From Pseudomonadota bacterium (lineage in GTDB: Bacteria > Pseudomonadota > Gammaproteobacteria > Steroidobacterales > Rariloculaceae): a DNA stretch of 13,833 nucleotides. Position 1 is the stretch's first letter; each line of letters starts with the position of its first letter. Where the stretch lies: the NCBI GenBank assembly GCA_009843005.1, contig VYEH01000382.1, forward strand, positions 3,353-17,185, in the 5' to 3' direction. The translations under genes were made by a program, and so were the position numbers. Below, piece by piece: positions 1-7,691 of the stretch. The notes under the pieces were generated by a model, which saw nothing but the letters and a program-made list of their open reading frames with translations, did no database searches and was not told where the DNA came from.

Positions 1-1518
1 TACCCCATCCACTATCCCTCCCTGGCCCATCGTGCGGATGCGCCTCCACGTTAGTCGTCTCCGAAACAGGCAGGCCATCACCACCAGGGCGGCGCCGATC
101 ACCGCAAGCCAATCGCCCCAGCGCGCATAAGGCGTGCTGCCGGTGAAGCCCTGCACAGCGCCCCGCAGGACATGGGGCTCGAATGCCGGCGACCGCGATA
201 CCACCCGGCCGCGGGGATCGATGAAGGCCGTAATGCCCGTGTTGGTGGCCCGCAGCAGGTATCGCGACGCCTCCGCGGCCCGGACCCGGGCGATTTGCAG
301 GTGCTGGTGCGGCGCCACCGTATCGCCGAACCAGGCGTCGTTGCTGACGTTGATCAGCAGCGTGGCCTCGGGCAGGTAGTGCCGCTGCTCGGCGCCGAAC
401 AGATCCTCGTAGCAGATGCTCACGCCGACCCGCTCCCCGGCGATGTTCAGCGGCGGCTGATTGGGATCGCCCGGCACGGCATCGGTGTACGGCAGGCTCA
501 TCAGCCTGAGCCACCGGCGCACGAAGCCCGGCACCGGAAAGTACTCCCCGTAGGGCACCAGGTGCCGCTTGACGTAGAAGGACGGTTCCTCGTCCAGAAC
601 GACCAGGGTGTTCTGAAACGTGCCCCCGCCCGGATCGTCCCGCAGGATGCCCAGCGCCACCTGGCTGCCGCGCGCCCCGGCCCAGTCGCGGATCTCACCG
701 AGGTAGCCTTCAGCCTGCGCGTACAGCGTGGGAATGGCCGCCTCCGGCCAGACGATGAGCCGGCTGTCCCCGGCCTCTTCGGTGAGGCGGCGGTAGAGAT
801 CCAGGGTGGCGGGCAACTGCTCCGGAAGCCACTTCAGCTCCTGGGGCACGGCCCCCTGCACCAGCGCTGCCGGGATCACGTTGCCGGTCGCCTCGCTCCA
901 GCGGAGATTGCCCAGAAAGTATCCGCTCCCCCACATCAGCGCGAGTCCCAGCACTGACGCGGTGCGCAGACGCCAGCGTCCGAAGGCCAGCGCCGGCAGC
1001 GCGCCCGCGGACAGCAGCACCGCCCAGGTCATCAGGTAGACGCCGCCCACCGGCGCGTAGCCCATGAGCCAGGAATCCGTCTGGCTGTAGCCTGGAGCCA
1101 GCCAGCCGAAACCGCTCAGCATCCAGCCCCGGCACCACTCCGTGAGCACCGTGACCGCGGGGAACACCGCCAGCCAGGCCACCGGCCCGCGGTTCGTAAA
1201 CCAGCGGGATGCGACCCACCCGGTCAGGCCGACGAAGGCGCCCAGGTAGACGACCAGGAGCCCGGTGATGGCGGAGGCCAGCAGCGGGTGAGCCAGCCCG
1301 TAGTCGTGGATGCTCACATAGACCCAGTGCACGCCCGCCAGAAAGGCCGCACAGCCGAACGCGAAACCCACCCGGAGCGCCTGCAGGGGCCGCAGGCCAT
1401 CCCACAGGTGAAACAGCACCGCGTAGCCGAGCGGCGCCACCCAGAAATGGTCGAACGGAGCATGGGCCTGCGGGACGAGGGCCCCCGCGATGAGCGCGAT
1501 CAGCAGCCTGGCGCGCAT
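1..1518 (-). CDS. lnt: Apolipoprotein N-acyltransferase (3' end off the window)
   Basis: Lnt is an inner-membrane enzyme that adds the third acyl chain to the N-terminal cysteine of lipoproteins, the last step of lipoprotein maturation. I translated 506 codons with no stop before the left edge. E. coli Lnt is about 512 residues, so only a few residues should be missing. The N-terminal half (about 1-200) is a series of hydrophobic segments. The C-terminal half is a nitrilase-like domain with the expected triad: E259 in IVWPEAAIP, K317 in FYVKRHLVPYGEYFP and C369 in VSICYEDLFG, matching E267/K335/C387 of E. coli. SNDAWFGD follows, and a last hydrophobic stretch lies near 475-490. The ATG at 1518 is the only reasonable start, because an in-frame TGA lies two codons upstream. 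No good Shine-Dalgarno is visible. It follows corC after 103 bases and ends the miaB-ybeZ-ybeY-corC-lnt row. Confidence 0.96.
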   Translation of the reverse strand, partial: MRARLLIALIAGALVPQAHAPFDHFWVAPLGYAVLFHLWDGLRPLQALRVGFAFGCAAFLAGVHWVYVSIHDYGLAHPLLASAITGLLVVYLGAFVGLTGWVASRWFTNRGPVAWLAVFPAVTVLTEWCRGWMLSGFGWLAPGYSQTDSWLMGYAPVGGVYLMTWAVLLSAGALPALAFGRWRLRTASVLGLALMWGSGYFLGNLRWSEATGNVIPAALVQGAVPQELKWLPEQLPATLDLYRRLTEEAGDSRLIVWPEAAIPTLYAQAEGYLGEIRDWAGARGSQVALGILRDDPGGGTFQNTLVVLDEEPSFYVKRHLVPYGEYFPVPGFVRRWLRLMSLPYTDAVPGDPNQPPLNIAGERVGVSICYEDLFGAEQRHYLPEATLLINVSNDAWFGDTVAPHQHLQIARVRAAEASRYLLRATNTGITAFIDPRGRVVSRSPAFEPHVLRGAVQGFTGSTPYARWGDWLAVIGAALVVMACLFRRRLTWRRIRTMGQGGIVDGV

Positions 1519-1621
1519 CGGTCAACGATTCGGGTCGCCGGGGCGCGCAGGCGCCGAAGCGCGAGCGGCCCACGCGAGCGAGCTGCAACGCCGCCGGGTC
1601 ATCGACCGGTTCGCCGCAGTG

Positions 1622-2488
1622 CTATTGAACCCGGGCCGCGGGAATCGTCGTGACCTCCAGCGACTGGATCCGCCTGCGGTCCGCACCCTTCACGCAGAAG
1701 CGAAGGCCGGCGAACTCCAGCACCTCGCCGCGCCGCGGCAGGCGGCCCAGCTTGTGCATGACGAGCCCGCCCACCGTGTCGAATTCGCCGTTCGCGAGAT
1801 CGACGCCGAAGCGCTCGCTGAAGTCCTCGATCCGGGTCAGGGCCAGGACAGTGAAGCGCCCCTCGCCGTGATCGTGGATGTATTCGGCTTCCTCCGGGTC
1901 GTGTTCGTCGTCGATGTCGCCGACGATCTGCTCGATGACGTCCTCGATGGTGGCAAGGCCCGCCACGCCGCCGTATTCGTCCACGACGATGGCCATGTGA
2001 TTGTGGCTTTCCCTGAACTGGGTGAGCAGCGTGTCCAGGCGCTTGCTCTCGGGAATGTAGATGGCCTTGCGAAGCAAGTCCTCTATCTGGAAGGAGTCGC
2101 TGGGATGGTCCTCGCCGAAATAGCGCAGCAGGTCCTTGGCCAGCACGATTCCGGCGACTTCGTCGCGGTCCTCGCCCACCACCGGGAAGCGGGAGTGACC
2201 CGAGTCGACGATGGTCTTGAGCATGGCCTGGGGCGGATCCTCCAGTTCCAGCACCACCATGTGCGAGCGGGGCACCATGATGTCCCGAACCTGGGTTTCG
2301 GAAACCTTCAGGACCCCCTGGAGCATGGCGTGCTCGTCGGTATCGAGGAGGTTGACGCGCCGGCACTGGCCGAGAAATTCCACAATATCCGATCTCGCCA
2401 TGCCATTGCTGGCGTATCTTCCGAACAAACGCGACCACCACCGGGAAAGGCGGTTCGGGTTTCTACTGGAGGGGAGATCGTCGGGCAT
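1622..2488 (-). CDS. corC: CorC/YbeX family CBS-domain protein (magnesium/cobalt efflux-associated)
   Basis: 288 residues, the normal length for the soluble CorC/YbeX proteins. CorC was linked to Mg/Co efflux in Salmonella, and YbeX has since been tied to magnesium and ribosome homeostasis; the molecular activity remains unclear. Residues about 70-125 form CBS domain 1 (starts VRDIMVPRSHM). Residues about 140-190 form CBS domain 2, with the typical VVDEYGGVAGLATIEDVIEQIVGDI run. Residues about 207-283 are the CorC_HlyC C-terminal domain (FDTVGGLVMHKLGRLPRRGE). There is no transmembrane DUF21 domain, so this is the short cytosolic form and not the membrane-bound CNNM-like form. The ATG at 2488 has GGGA about 7 bases upstream. 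The gene lies between ybeY (68 bases upstream) and lnt (103 bases downstream), the standard place for ybeX. Confidence 0.95.
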   Translation of the reverse strand: MPDDLPSSRNPNRLSRWWSRLFGRYASNGMARSDIVEFLGQCRRVNLLDTDEHAMLQGVLKVSETQVRDIMVPRSHMVVLELEDPPQAMLKTIVDSGHSRFPVVGEDRDEVAGIVLAKDLLRYFGEDHPSDSFQIEDLLRKAIYIPESKRLDTLLTQFRESHNHMAIVVDEYGGVAGLATIEDVIEQIVGDIDDEHDPEEAEYIHDHGEGRFTVLALTRIEDFSERFGVDLANGEFDTVGGLVMHKLGRLPRRGEVLEFAGLRFCVKGADRRRIQSLEVTTIPAARVQ

Positions 2489-2556
2489 CGGAAGTCCCTA
2501 TCTTGCAGCCCCGCGGGCCGGCTTGCAAGATTTCGGATTCGAATTTCCCGGAAACT

Positions 2557-3090
2557 TCAGTATTCATCGGCCCAGGGATCGCCAAATCCCATCGCTTCCA
2601 GCAGTTCCCGCTCCCTGCCTTCCATGACCCGCGCCTGTTCGGCCTCTTCGTGGTCGTAGCCCAGCAGGTGCAGCGCACCGTGCACGGCAATGTGCGCCCA
2701 GTGCGCCTCCAGCGGCTTGCCCCGCCGCGCCGCCTCGCGCTCCACCACCGCAGCGCAGATGACCAGGTCGCCGAACGCCCTTTCCTCATCGGCGAGGTCG
2801 GAATTCCCTCCCGGGTCCTCGGGGTCCGCATCGGGGCCGTGTGGGTCCGCGTCGACGCCAGAGGGATCCCCGTAGGCGAAGGCCAGCACGTCGGTCGCTC
2901 CGCTGCCGCGACGATAGCGCTCGTTGAGGTGCGCGCTCTCCGCCTCGTCCACCACGCGCACCGTGACTTCGCCCGGCGGCGCTTCACCGAGGGCCCGGCC
3001 GACCCAGCGACGGATGCTGGCGGCGGAAGGAACCGAAGCGCCGCGCACCGCTTTCTGCACCACGATTTCACGATCCGCTTTGGCTTCCAT
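2557..3090 (-). CDS. ybeY: Endoribonuclease YbeY (rRNA maturation factor)
   Basis: YbeY is a single-strand endoribonuclease needed for 16S rRNA 3'-end maturation and 70S ribosome quality control. The family signature HGxLHLxGYDH is present as HGALHLLGYDH, with metal ligands H137, H141 and H147 (numbering from the ATG at 3090). LNERYRRGSGATDVLAF, containing the conserved arginine region, precedes it. With the ATG at 3090 the protein is 177 residues, against 155 in E. coli. The extra length is an acidic Asp/Gly/Pro-rich stretch at about residues 74-103, between VLAFAYG and FGDLVICAAVV, where E. coli has a much shorter loop. The frame also stays open to a TTG at 3126 (189 residues). I prefer the ATG because homologues begin close to the REIVVQ strand and no ribosome site precedes the TTG. 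It lies 74 bases after the exported-protein gene and 68 bases before corC. Confidence 0.95.
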   Translation of the reverse strand: MEAKADREIVVQKAVRGASVPSAASIRRWVGRALGEAPPGEVTVRVVDEAESAHLNERYRRGSGATDVLAFAYGDPSGVDADPHGPDADPEDPGGNSDLADEERAFGDLVICAAVVEREAARRGKPLEAHWAHIAVHGALHLLGYDHEEAEQARVMEGRERELLEAMGFGDPWADEY

Positions 3091-3164
3091 CTCAGGCTGT
3101 TCGGCGTTTTTCAGTGATGACTGCAAGGGTTGTGGCGATGAGGTGTGGACTCAATGCTGCCAAA

Positions 3165-3704
3165 CTAACGCACGAACCAGCTATCCTGGAATCTTTCCCG
3201 ACGCTCTTCCTCGTAGGCCGTCCGGACGCGGTAGAACTCCGCCAGCGCGTGGTAGAAGTCCGGGTCTTCCTCGGCCATCCGGGCAATCTTCTGCCTGAGG
3301 ATGTCCTCGTGGTACAGAATGTCCCCACCCGGATCGAAGTACGCGTCCCCGGCCAGGAAATCCTGGGCCGCCTCGGCTTCCAGGCGGTCAACGTATCGAG
3401 GCCGGCAAACCCTCACGGGTATGTGGCTTCCTGTCGGCGTCTCCCGCCGGCAGACGATGTCGTAGTCGTTGTCGACATTGAGTTCGTTGAAGAGCGCGAA
3501 CGCCCGATCCTGCACCTCGTCTATTTCCGCACGCAGGGATCGCAGGGTGCGCGGAGCGGTGACGACGATTTCCTCCAGGTCCGCGTAACCGGCGTCCTCC
3601 GCGGGTGCTTCCGCCGTGGCCTCTTCTCCCTGCGCCAGCGCGACCCGATCCATCGGATACCCCAAGGCCACGAGCAGCGCAACCAACACACCCCCGAAGC
3701 GCAC
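3165..3704 (-). CDS. Small exported protein with an EEIVVTA (TonB-box-like) motif, function unknown
   Basis: 179 residues from a GTG start, with AAGG 5 bases upstream; no ATG lies between the ybeZ stop and this GTG. Residues 1-24 look like a signal peptide (hydrophobic GVLVALLVALGY, then ALA-Q with likely cleavage after A24). An Ala/Glu-rich linker follows, then EEIVVTAPR at 44-52, a motif usually found just after the signal peptide of TonB-dependent outer-membrane receptors. The rest is far too short for a receptor barrel. It is a charged, probably helical domain with only two cysteines, C85 and C100, in DNDYDIVCRRETPTG and RVCRPRYV, which could form a disulfide in the periplasm. I recall similar small proteins in other gammaproteobacteria but cannot name a family. 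The gene sits 54 bases after ybeZ and 74 bases before ybeY, inside a pair that is usually contiguous. Function unknown; periplasmic location is an inference. Confidence 0.8.
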   Translation of the reverse strand: MRFGGVLVALLVALGYPMDRVALAQGEEATAEAPAEDAGYADLEEIVVTAPRTLRSLRAEIDEVQDRAFALFNELNVDNDYDIVCRRETPTGSHIPVRVCRPRYVDRLEAEAAQDFLAGDAYFDPGGDILYHEDILRQKIARMAEEDPDFYHALAEFYRVRTAYEEERRERFQDSWFVR

Positions 3705-3758
3705 CCGGACCTTCGAGCCCGCACGCGGCCTCCGCGCCCCACCGGCACCTGCATCCGC

Positions 3759-4728
<970 letters not shown>

Positions 4729-4736
<8 letters not shown>

Positions 4737-6063
4737 CGGTTTCGATCAACCTTCCCCGCAGGGAGTTGGGCAGCGCCTCGGTGATGACCACATCGGCGAA
4801 CTTCCCGATCGCGCCCGCCGGGGCAGAGAAATTCACCCATCGGTTGTTTTCGGTGCGCCCGCAGACCTCTCTGGCAGACTTGCGCGAGGTCTTCTCGACC
4901 AGCACGCGCTCGACCCCGCCGACCATGCGCCGGCTGATGGCCGCAGCCTGCCCGTTGACCAGCCTCTGCAGCCGCTGAAGCCGCTCGAGCTTGACCTCCT
5001 TCGGCACCTCGTCGGGCACCGCGGCGGCCGGCGTGCCCGGGCGGGGGCTGTAGATGAAGCTGAAGGACTGGTCGAACCCCACCGCCTCGATCAGGTCGAG
5101 GGTCGCCTGAAAGTCCGCCTCGTCCTCGCCGGGGAAACCGACGATGAAATCCGAGGACAGCGAGATGCCGGGCCTGGCTTTCTTGATCGCGCGGATCTTC
5201 TCCAGGTACGACGCGGCCGTATAGCCCCGCTTCATGAGGCGAAGAATCCGGTCGGAGCCGCTCTGCACCGGCAGGTGAAGATAGCTTGCCAGCTCGCCCA
5301 CCTGAGCGTACGCCTGTACCAGCGACGGGCTGAATTCCAATGGATGCGACGTGGTGAAGCGGATGCGGCGAATTTCGGCGATGGCGGCGACATAGTGGAT
5401 CAGCGTCGCCAGGTCCGCCGTACCGCCACCGTGCACGGGACCGCGGTAAGCGTTCACGTTCTGGCCGAGCAGGTTGATCTCCTTCACGCCCAGGCGGGCC
5501 AGACCGACGATTTCGGCGATGACGTCGTCCAGCGGCCTGCTGATTTCCTCGCCGCGGGTGTAGGGAACAACACAGAAACTGCAGTACTTGCTGCATCCCT
5601 CCATCACCGAGACGAAGGCGGTGACGTGAGAATCCGTGGCGGCGGGCAGCCGGTCGAATTTCTCGATCTCCGGGAAGCTGACGTCAACTACGTTCGGGCT
5701 CCCGGAGCGCACCCGGGCGATCATCTCCGGCAGCCGGTGCAGCGTCTGCGGCCCGAATACCAGGTCCACGTAGGGCGCGCGGCGGCGGATGGCCTCGCCC
5801 TCCTGGCTGGCCACGCAACCGCCGACGCCGATGATCTTGTGGGGGTGCTCGCGCTTGTAGGCCCGCCAGCGGCCGAGCAGCGAAAAGACCTTCTCCTGGG
5901 CCTGCTCGCGAACCGAGCAGCTGCTGAGCAGGAGGATGGCCGCTTCGTCCGGGTGCTGCGTTTCGGTCACGCCCATGGACGCGCCGAGCACGTCGGCCAT
6001 CTTGGCCGAATCGTACTCGTTCATCTGACAGCCGAAGGTCTGGATGAATACTTGCTCGGGCAT
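4729..6063 (-). CDS. miaB: tRNA-2-methylthio-N6-dimethylallyladenosine synthase MiaB
   Basis: MiaB is a radical-SAM methylthiotransferase that converts i6A37 to ms2i6A37 in tRNAs reading codons that start with U. All three domains are visible in 444 residues (E. coli 474). The N-terminal UPF0004/MTTase domain carries the auxiliary cluster cysteines C12 (QTFGCQMNEYDS), C49 (LSSCSVRE) and C83 (GVGGCVASQEG). The radical-SAM domain has C157, C161 and C164 in EGCSKYCSFCVVPYTRGEE. The C-terminal TRAM domain spans about 375-440. The motifs favour MiaB over RimO (the ribosomal S12 enzyme) and over MtaB, and the ybeZ neighbourhood confirms it. The ATG at 6063 lies 9 bases after the stop of the preceding small gene, so in this genome miaB appears to be transcribed behind two unrelated genes. 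Its 3' end overlaps ybeZ by 8 bases. Confidence 0.97.
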
Positions 6064-6072
6064 CGAAAAACT

Positions 6073-6579
6073 CTATTCCGCGTTGGCTTGAGGGCTACTG
6101 TCGCTCGTCTCCGACGGATTCTCGACCGGCGCCTCCTTTATCACAAAAAGGCCTTCGTGCTTGAATTCCGGGTACTTCTTGCTGCTCGCGAGATACGCCC
6201 CGTGGTCTCGAATGCAATTCAACCTGTCTTCGCTGTCCGCGCATATCGTGTACGAGTCAAGGGTTACTACGTGATACGGCGGCGCTGCCCACCACGGCAT
6301 CGTGTCTCCGCTAGGCACCAGTAGGCGGAACTCCTGCCCGATCGTATGCTCCGCGCCTTTCCATGCGGTCGGATCATATGCGTACAGATATGACAACCGC
6401 GCATCATGGTCGAAAAGATAGGTGTTCGCGATAATGAATTTCTGATACGCGTTGACGCGATGGGCTTCCGCATTGACCAAATCGTATCTTGACTGCGCGT
6501 AAGATGAGCCAACCAGGAATACCAGGCCCCCCGCCAAAATCTCGCGCCAAGCGATTGACCCAACTGGTAATTTATCCAT
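6073..6579 (-). CDS. Unrecognised small protein with N-terminal membrane anchor or signal peptide
   Basis: 168 residues, no family recognised. The N-terminus has a short polar start and then a hydrophobic stretch at about 14-28 (ILAGGLVFLVGSSYAQS), which is either a signal peptide cleaved near SSYA-Q or a single membrane anchor. The rest is polar and rich in aromatics (Tyr, Trp), with cysteines in TICADSEDRLNCIRD that could pair outside the cytoplasm, and ends in a Ser/Glu/Asn-rich tail. The ATG at 6579 has a strong Shine-Dalgarno, GAGGAA, 9 bases upstream that overlaps the stop of the preceding gene, so translation of the two is probably coupled. Hand counts of GC are 31/60 (6121-6180) and 30/60 (6421-6480), against 38/60 at 7861-7920 inside uvrA, suggesting foreign or weakly constrained origin. 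It ends 9 bases before miaB. Function unknown; the good start signal and coupling argue that it is a real gene. Confidence 0.7.
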   Translation of the reverse strand: MDKLPVGSIAWREILAGGLVFLVGSSYAQSRYDLVNAEAHRVNAYQKFIIANTYLFDHDARLSYLYAYDPTAWKGAEHTIGQEFRLLVPSGDTMPWWAAPPYHVVTLDSYTICADSEDRLNCIRDHGAYLASSKKYPEFKHEGLFVIKEAPVENPSETSDSSPQANAE

Positions 6580-6588
6580 GTTTGGCGT

Positions 6589-6594
6589 TTCCTC
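6589..6594 (-). promoter_or_regulatory. Shine-Dalgarno overlapping the upstream stop codon
   Basis: On the minus strand GAGGAA lies 9 bases before the ATG at 6579 and shares two bases with the TGA (6595-6593) of the membrane-protein gene. It is among the clearest ribosome sites in the window and supports coupled translation of the two unrecognised genes. Confidence 0.6.
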
Positions 6595-6934
6595 AAATGG
6601 TCGCTAAACGCGCCAGCGAGTATGCGAACGCGGGTAGGAATGCTCCAAAAATGAAATGCCGAACAAGAGAACCCCTGACGTTACCAACGGCGACCACCAA
6701 ACCGAACAGCGCACAATAGACTACGCAAACAACCGCAATCACCATAAAAATCGCAATCGAAATACTTGGAGTCGTGCTGACCAAGCTACTGTTTCTCGCA
6801 AGCATTCCCAAGTGTAGAGCAGAACTACCCAGGAAAGCCGCGCACAATCGTCCTGGAAAATGGTGGCCCCTTTCTCCTCCTTCGTCCAGTGTACCAAGCA
6901 GATCGCCCAGCGCTTGCCCAATGGTACTCAACAA
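6593..6934 (-). CDS. Unrecognised small integral membrane protein
   Basis: 113 residues from a TTG start, no family recognised. Hydrophobic stretches lie at about 30-45, 57-86 (long, centred on IFMVIAVVCVVYCALFGLVV) and 92-110 (HFIFGAFLPAFAYSLARLA), suggesting two to four membrane passes. The start is uncertain. The frame is open all the way back to the ssb stop, which lies in the same frame, but contains no ATG or GTG there. Only TTG codons at 6934 and 6931 are available, with no clear ribosome site. An internal ATG at 6805 would give 70 residues and keep the strongest hydrophobic segments. GC is low (26/60 at 6721-6780). Its stop overlaps the Shine-Dalgarno of the next gene, so the two form a pair between ssb and miaB. 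A membrane partner for the exported or anchored neighbour is an inference from that coupling only. Confidence 0.55.
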   Translation of the reverse strand: MLSTIGQALGDLLGTLDEGGERGHHFPGRLCAAFLGSSALHLGMLARNSSLVSTTPSISIAIFMVIAVVCVVYCALFGLVVAVGNVRGSLVRHFIFGAFLPAFAYSLARLATI

Positions 6935-6964
6935 GGGATCGACCGAAATGATGTTCTCGGCGGC

Positions 6965-6984
6965 AAAGGCGGAGCCACTCCACC
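6965..6984 (-). terminator. Weak terminator-like hairpin downstream of ssb
   Basis: On the minus strand GGTGGAG-TGG-CTCCGCC (6984-6968) forms a 7-bp stem with one G-U pair and a 3-base loop, followed only by TTT before GCC. It starts about 43 bases after the ssb stop. The short T-run makes it a poor intrinsic terminator, but it could reduce read-through from ssb into the two low-GC genes. Confidence 0.3.
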
Positions 6985-7027
6985 GACTCGCGACAATTCT
7001 CGGCCTGCAAAACTCAGTACGAAGACA

Positions 7028-7477
7028 TCAGAAGGGGATGTCGTCGTCCAGATCGTCGGTGCGTGTGCTCGAGGGCGCCGCGCTCGCGGGCTGCTCGGCG
7101 ACACCGCGTGCGGGCATTCGGCCTGGGGCGTCCATGTCGGAGCGGCCGCCGAGCATCTGCATCTCGTTGGCGACGATTTCCGTGGTGTATCGGTCGTTGC
7201 CGTCGCGATCCTGCCACTTGCGGGTCCGCAGTTCACCCTCGATATAGACCTGCCGGCCCTTGCGCAGATACTCTCCCGCAATTTCCGCCAGGCGGCTGAA
7301 GAAAACCACACGGTGCCATTCCGTACGCTCCTGCTGCTCACCGGATTCGCGGTCACGCCACGACCTGGTGGTGGCCAGGCTGATGTTGGTGACGGCGCCG
7401 CCGCTGGGCATGTACCGTGTTTCCGGATCCGCTCCCAGGTCGCCGACGAGGATGACCTTGTTGATGCCTCTTGCCAT
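7028..7477 (-). CDS. ssb: Single-stranded DNA-binding protein
   Basis: 149 residues. SSB coats single-stranded DNA during replication, recombination and repair, and recruits partners through its acidic tail. The N-terminal OB fold (about 4-108) opens with MARGINKVILVGDLGADPETRY and includes the family stretch RTEWHRVVFFSRLAEIAGEYLRKG. A short Pro/Ala/Ser-rich linker follows, and the protein ends in DDLDDDIPF, the canonical C-terminal interaction tip, so it is complete. The frame stays open upstream to 7531, but the ATG at 7477 is the right start: SSBs begin directly with MARG, and GGGGTAA sits just before it. It is divergent from uvrA across 214 bases, an arrangement common in gammaproteobacteria. 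Confidence 0.97.
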   Translation of the reverse strand: MARGINKVILVGDLGADPETRYMPSGGAVTNISLATTRSWRDRESGEQQERTEWHRVVFFSRLAEIAGEYLRKGRQVYIEGELRTRKWQDRDGNDRYTTEIVANEMQMLGGRSDMDAPGRMPARGVAEQPASAAPSSTRTDDLDDDIPF

Positions 7478-7529
7478 TGAGTTACCCCGGAATATTGGGC
7501 CGTTCGCTACGGCAGCTTGAAAAGGCGCC

Positions 7530-7558
7530 ATTGTACGCCGTGAGACGGCTTTTGGCAG
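7530..7558 (-). promoter_or_regulatory. Candidate sigma70 promoter for ssb
   Basis: Read on the minus strand, CTGCCA (7558-7553, 4/6 match to TTGACA) and TACAAT (7535-7530, 5/6 match to TATAAT) are separated by 17 bases. Transcription would start near 7523, giving a leader of about 46 bases before the ssb ATG. Found by eye, not tested. Confidence 0.5.
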
Positions 7559-7630
7559 CCGCGAATCTTGCCATAGAACCCAGAAATGCGCGTCCTGCCC
7601 TACTCAAATCTGGTCCATCCGCCCGGTATT

Positions 7631-7660
7631 TTGCGCCGCGGTTTTTCGGCAGCGTATAGT
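7631..7660 (+). promoter_or_regulatory. Candidate sigma70 promoter for uvrA
   Basis: TTGCGC (7631-7636, 4/6) and TATAGT (7655-7660, 5/6) are separated by 18 bases. Transcription would start near 7667, about 25 bases before the GTG start of uvrA. No CTG-N10-CAG LexA box overlaps it. Found by eye, not tested. Confidence 0.5.
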
Positions 7661-7691
7661 AGGGGATTGCCCCGGCAAAGGCCCCGCGGAC

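Noticed and set aside
172..1653. Several open frames of 120-290 codons on both strands across the lnt region
   Set aside because: The frame ending at base 1 encodes Lnt with its full catalytic triad; the others are shadows rich in Arg, Pro and Gly.
3165..3704. Truncated TonB-dependent receptor pseudogene
   Set aside because: Only the EEIVVTA motif is shared. The frame is intact, there is no plug or barrel sequence, and the remainder looks like a defined small domain.
7478..7531. N-terminal extension of SSB to 7531
   Set aside because: SSB proteins begin at MARG, a ribosome site precedes 7477, and the extension would overlap the candidate promoter.
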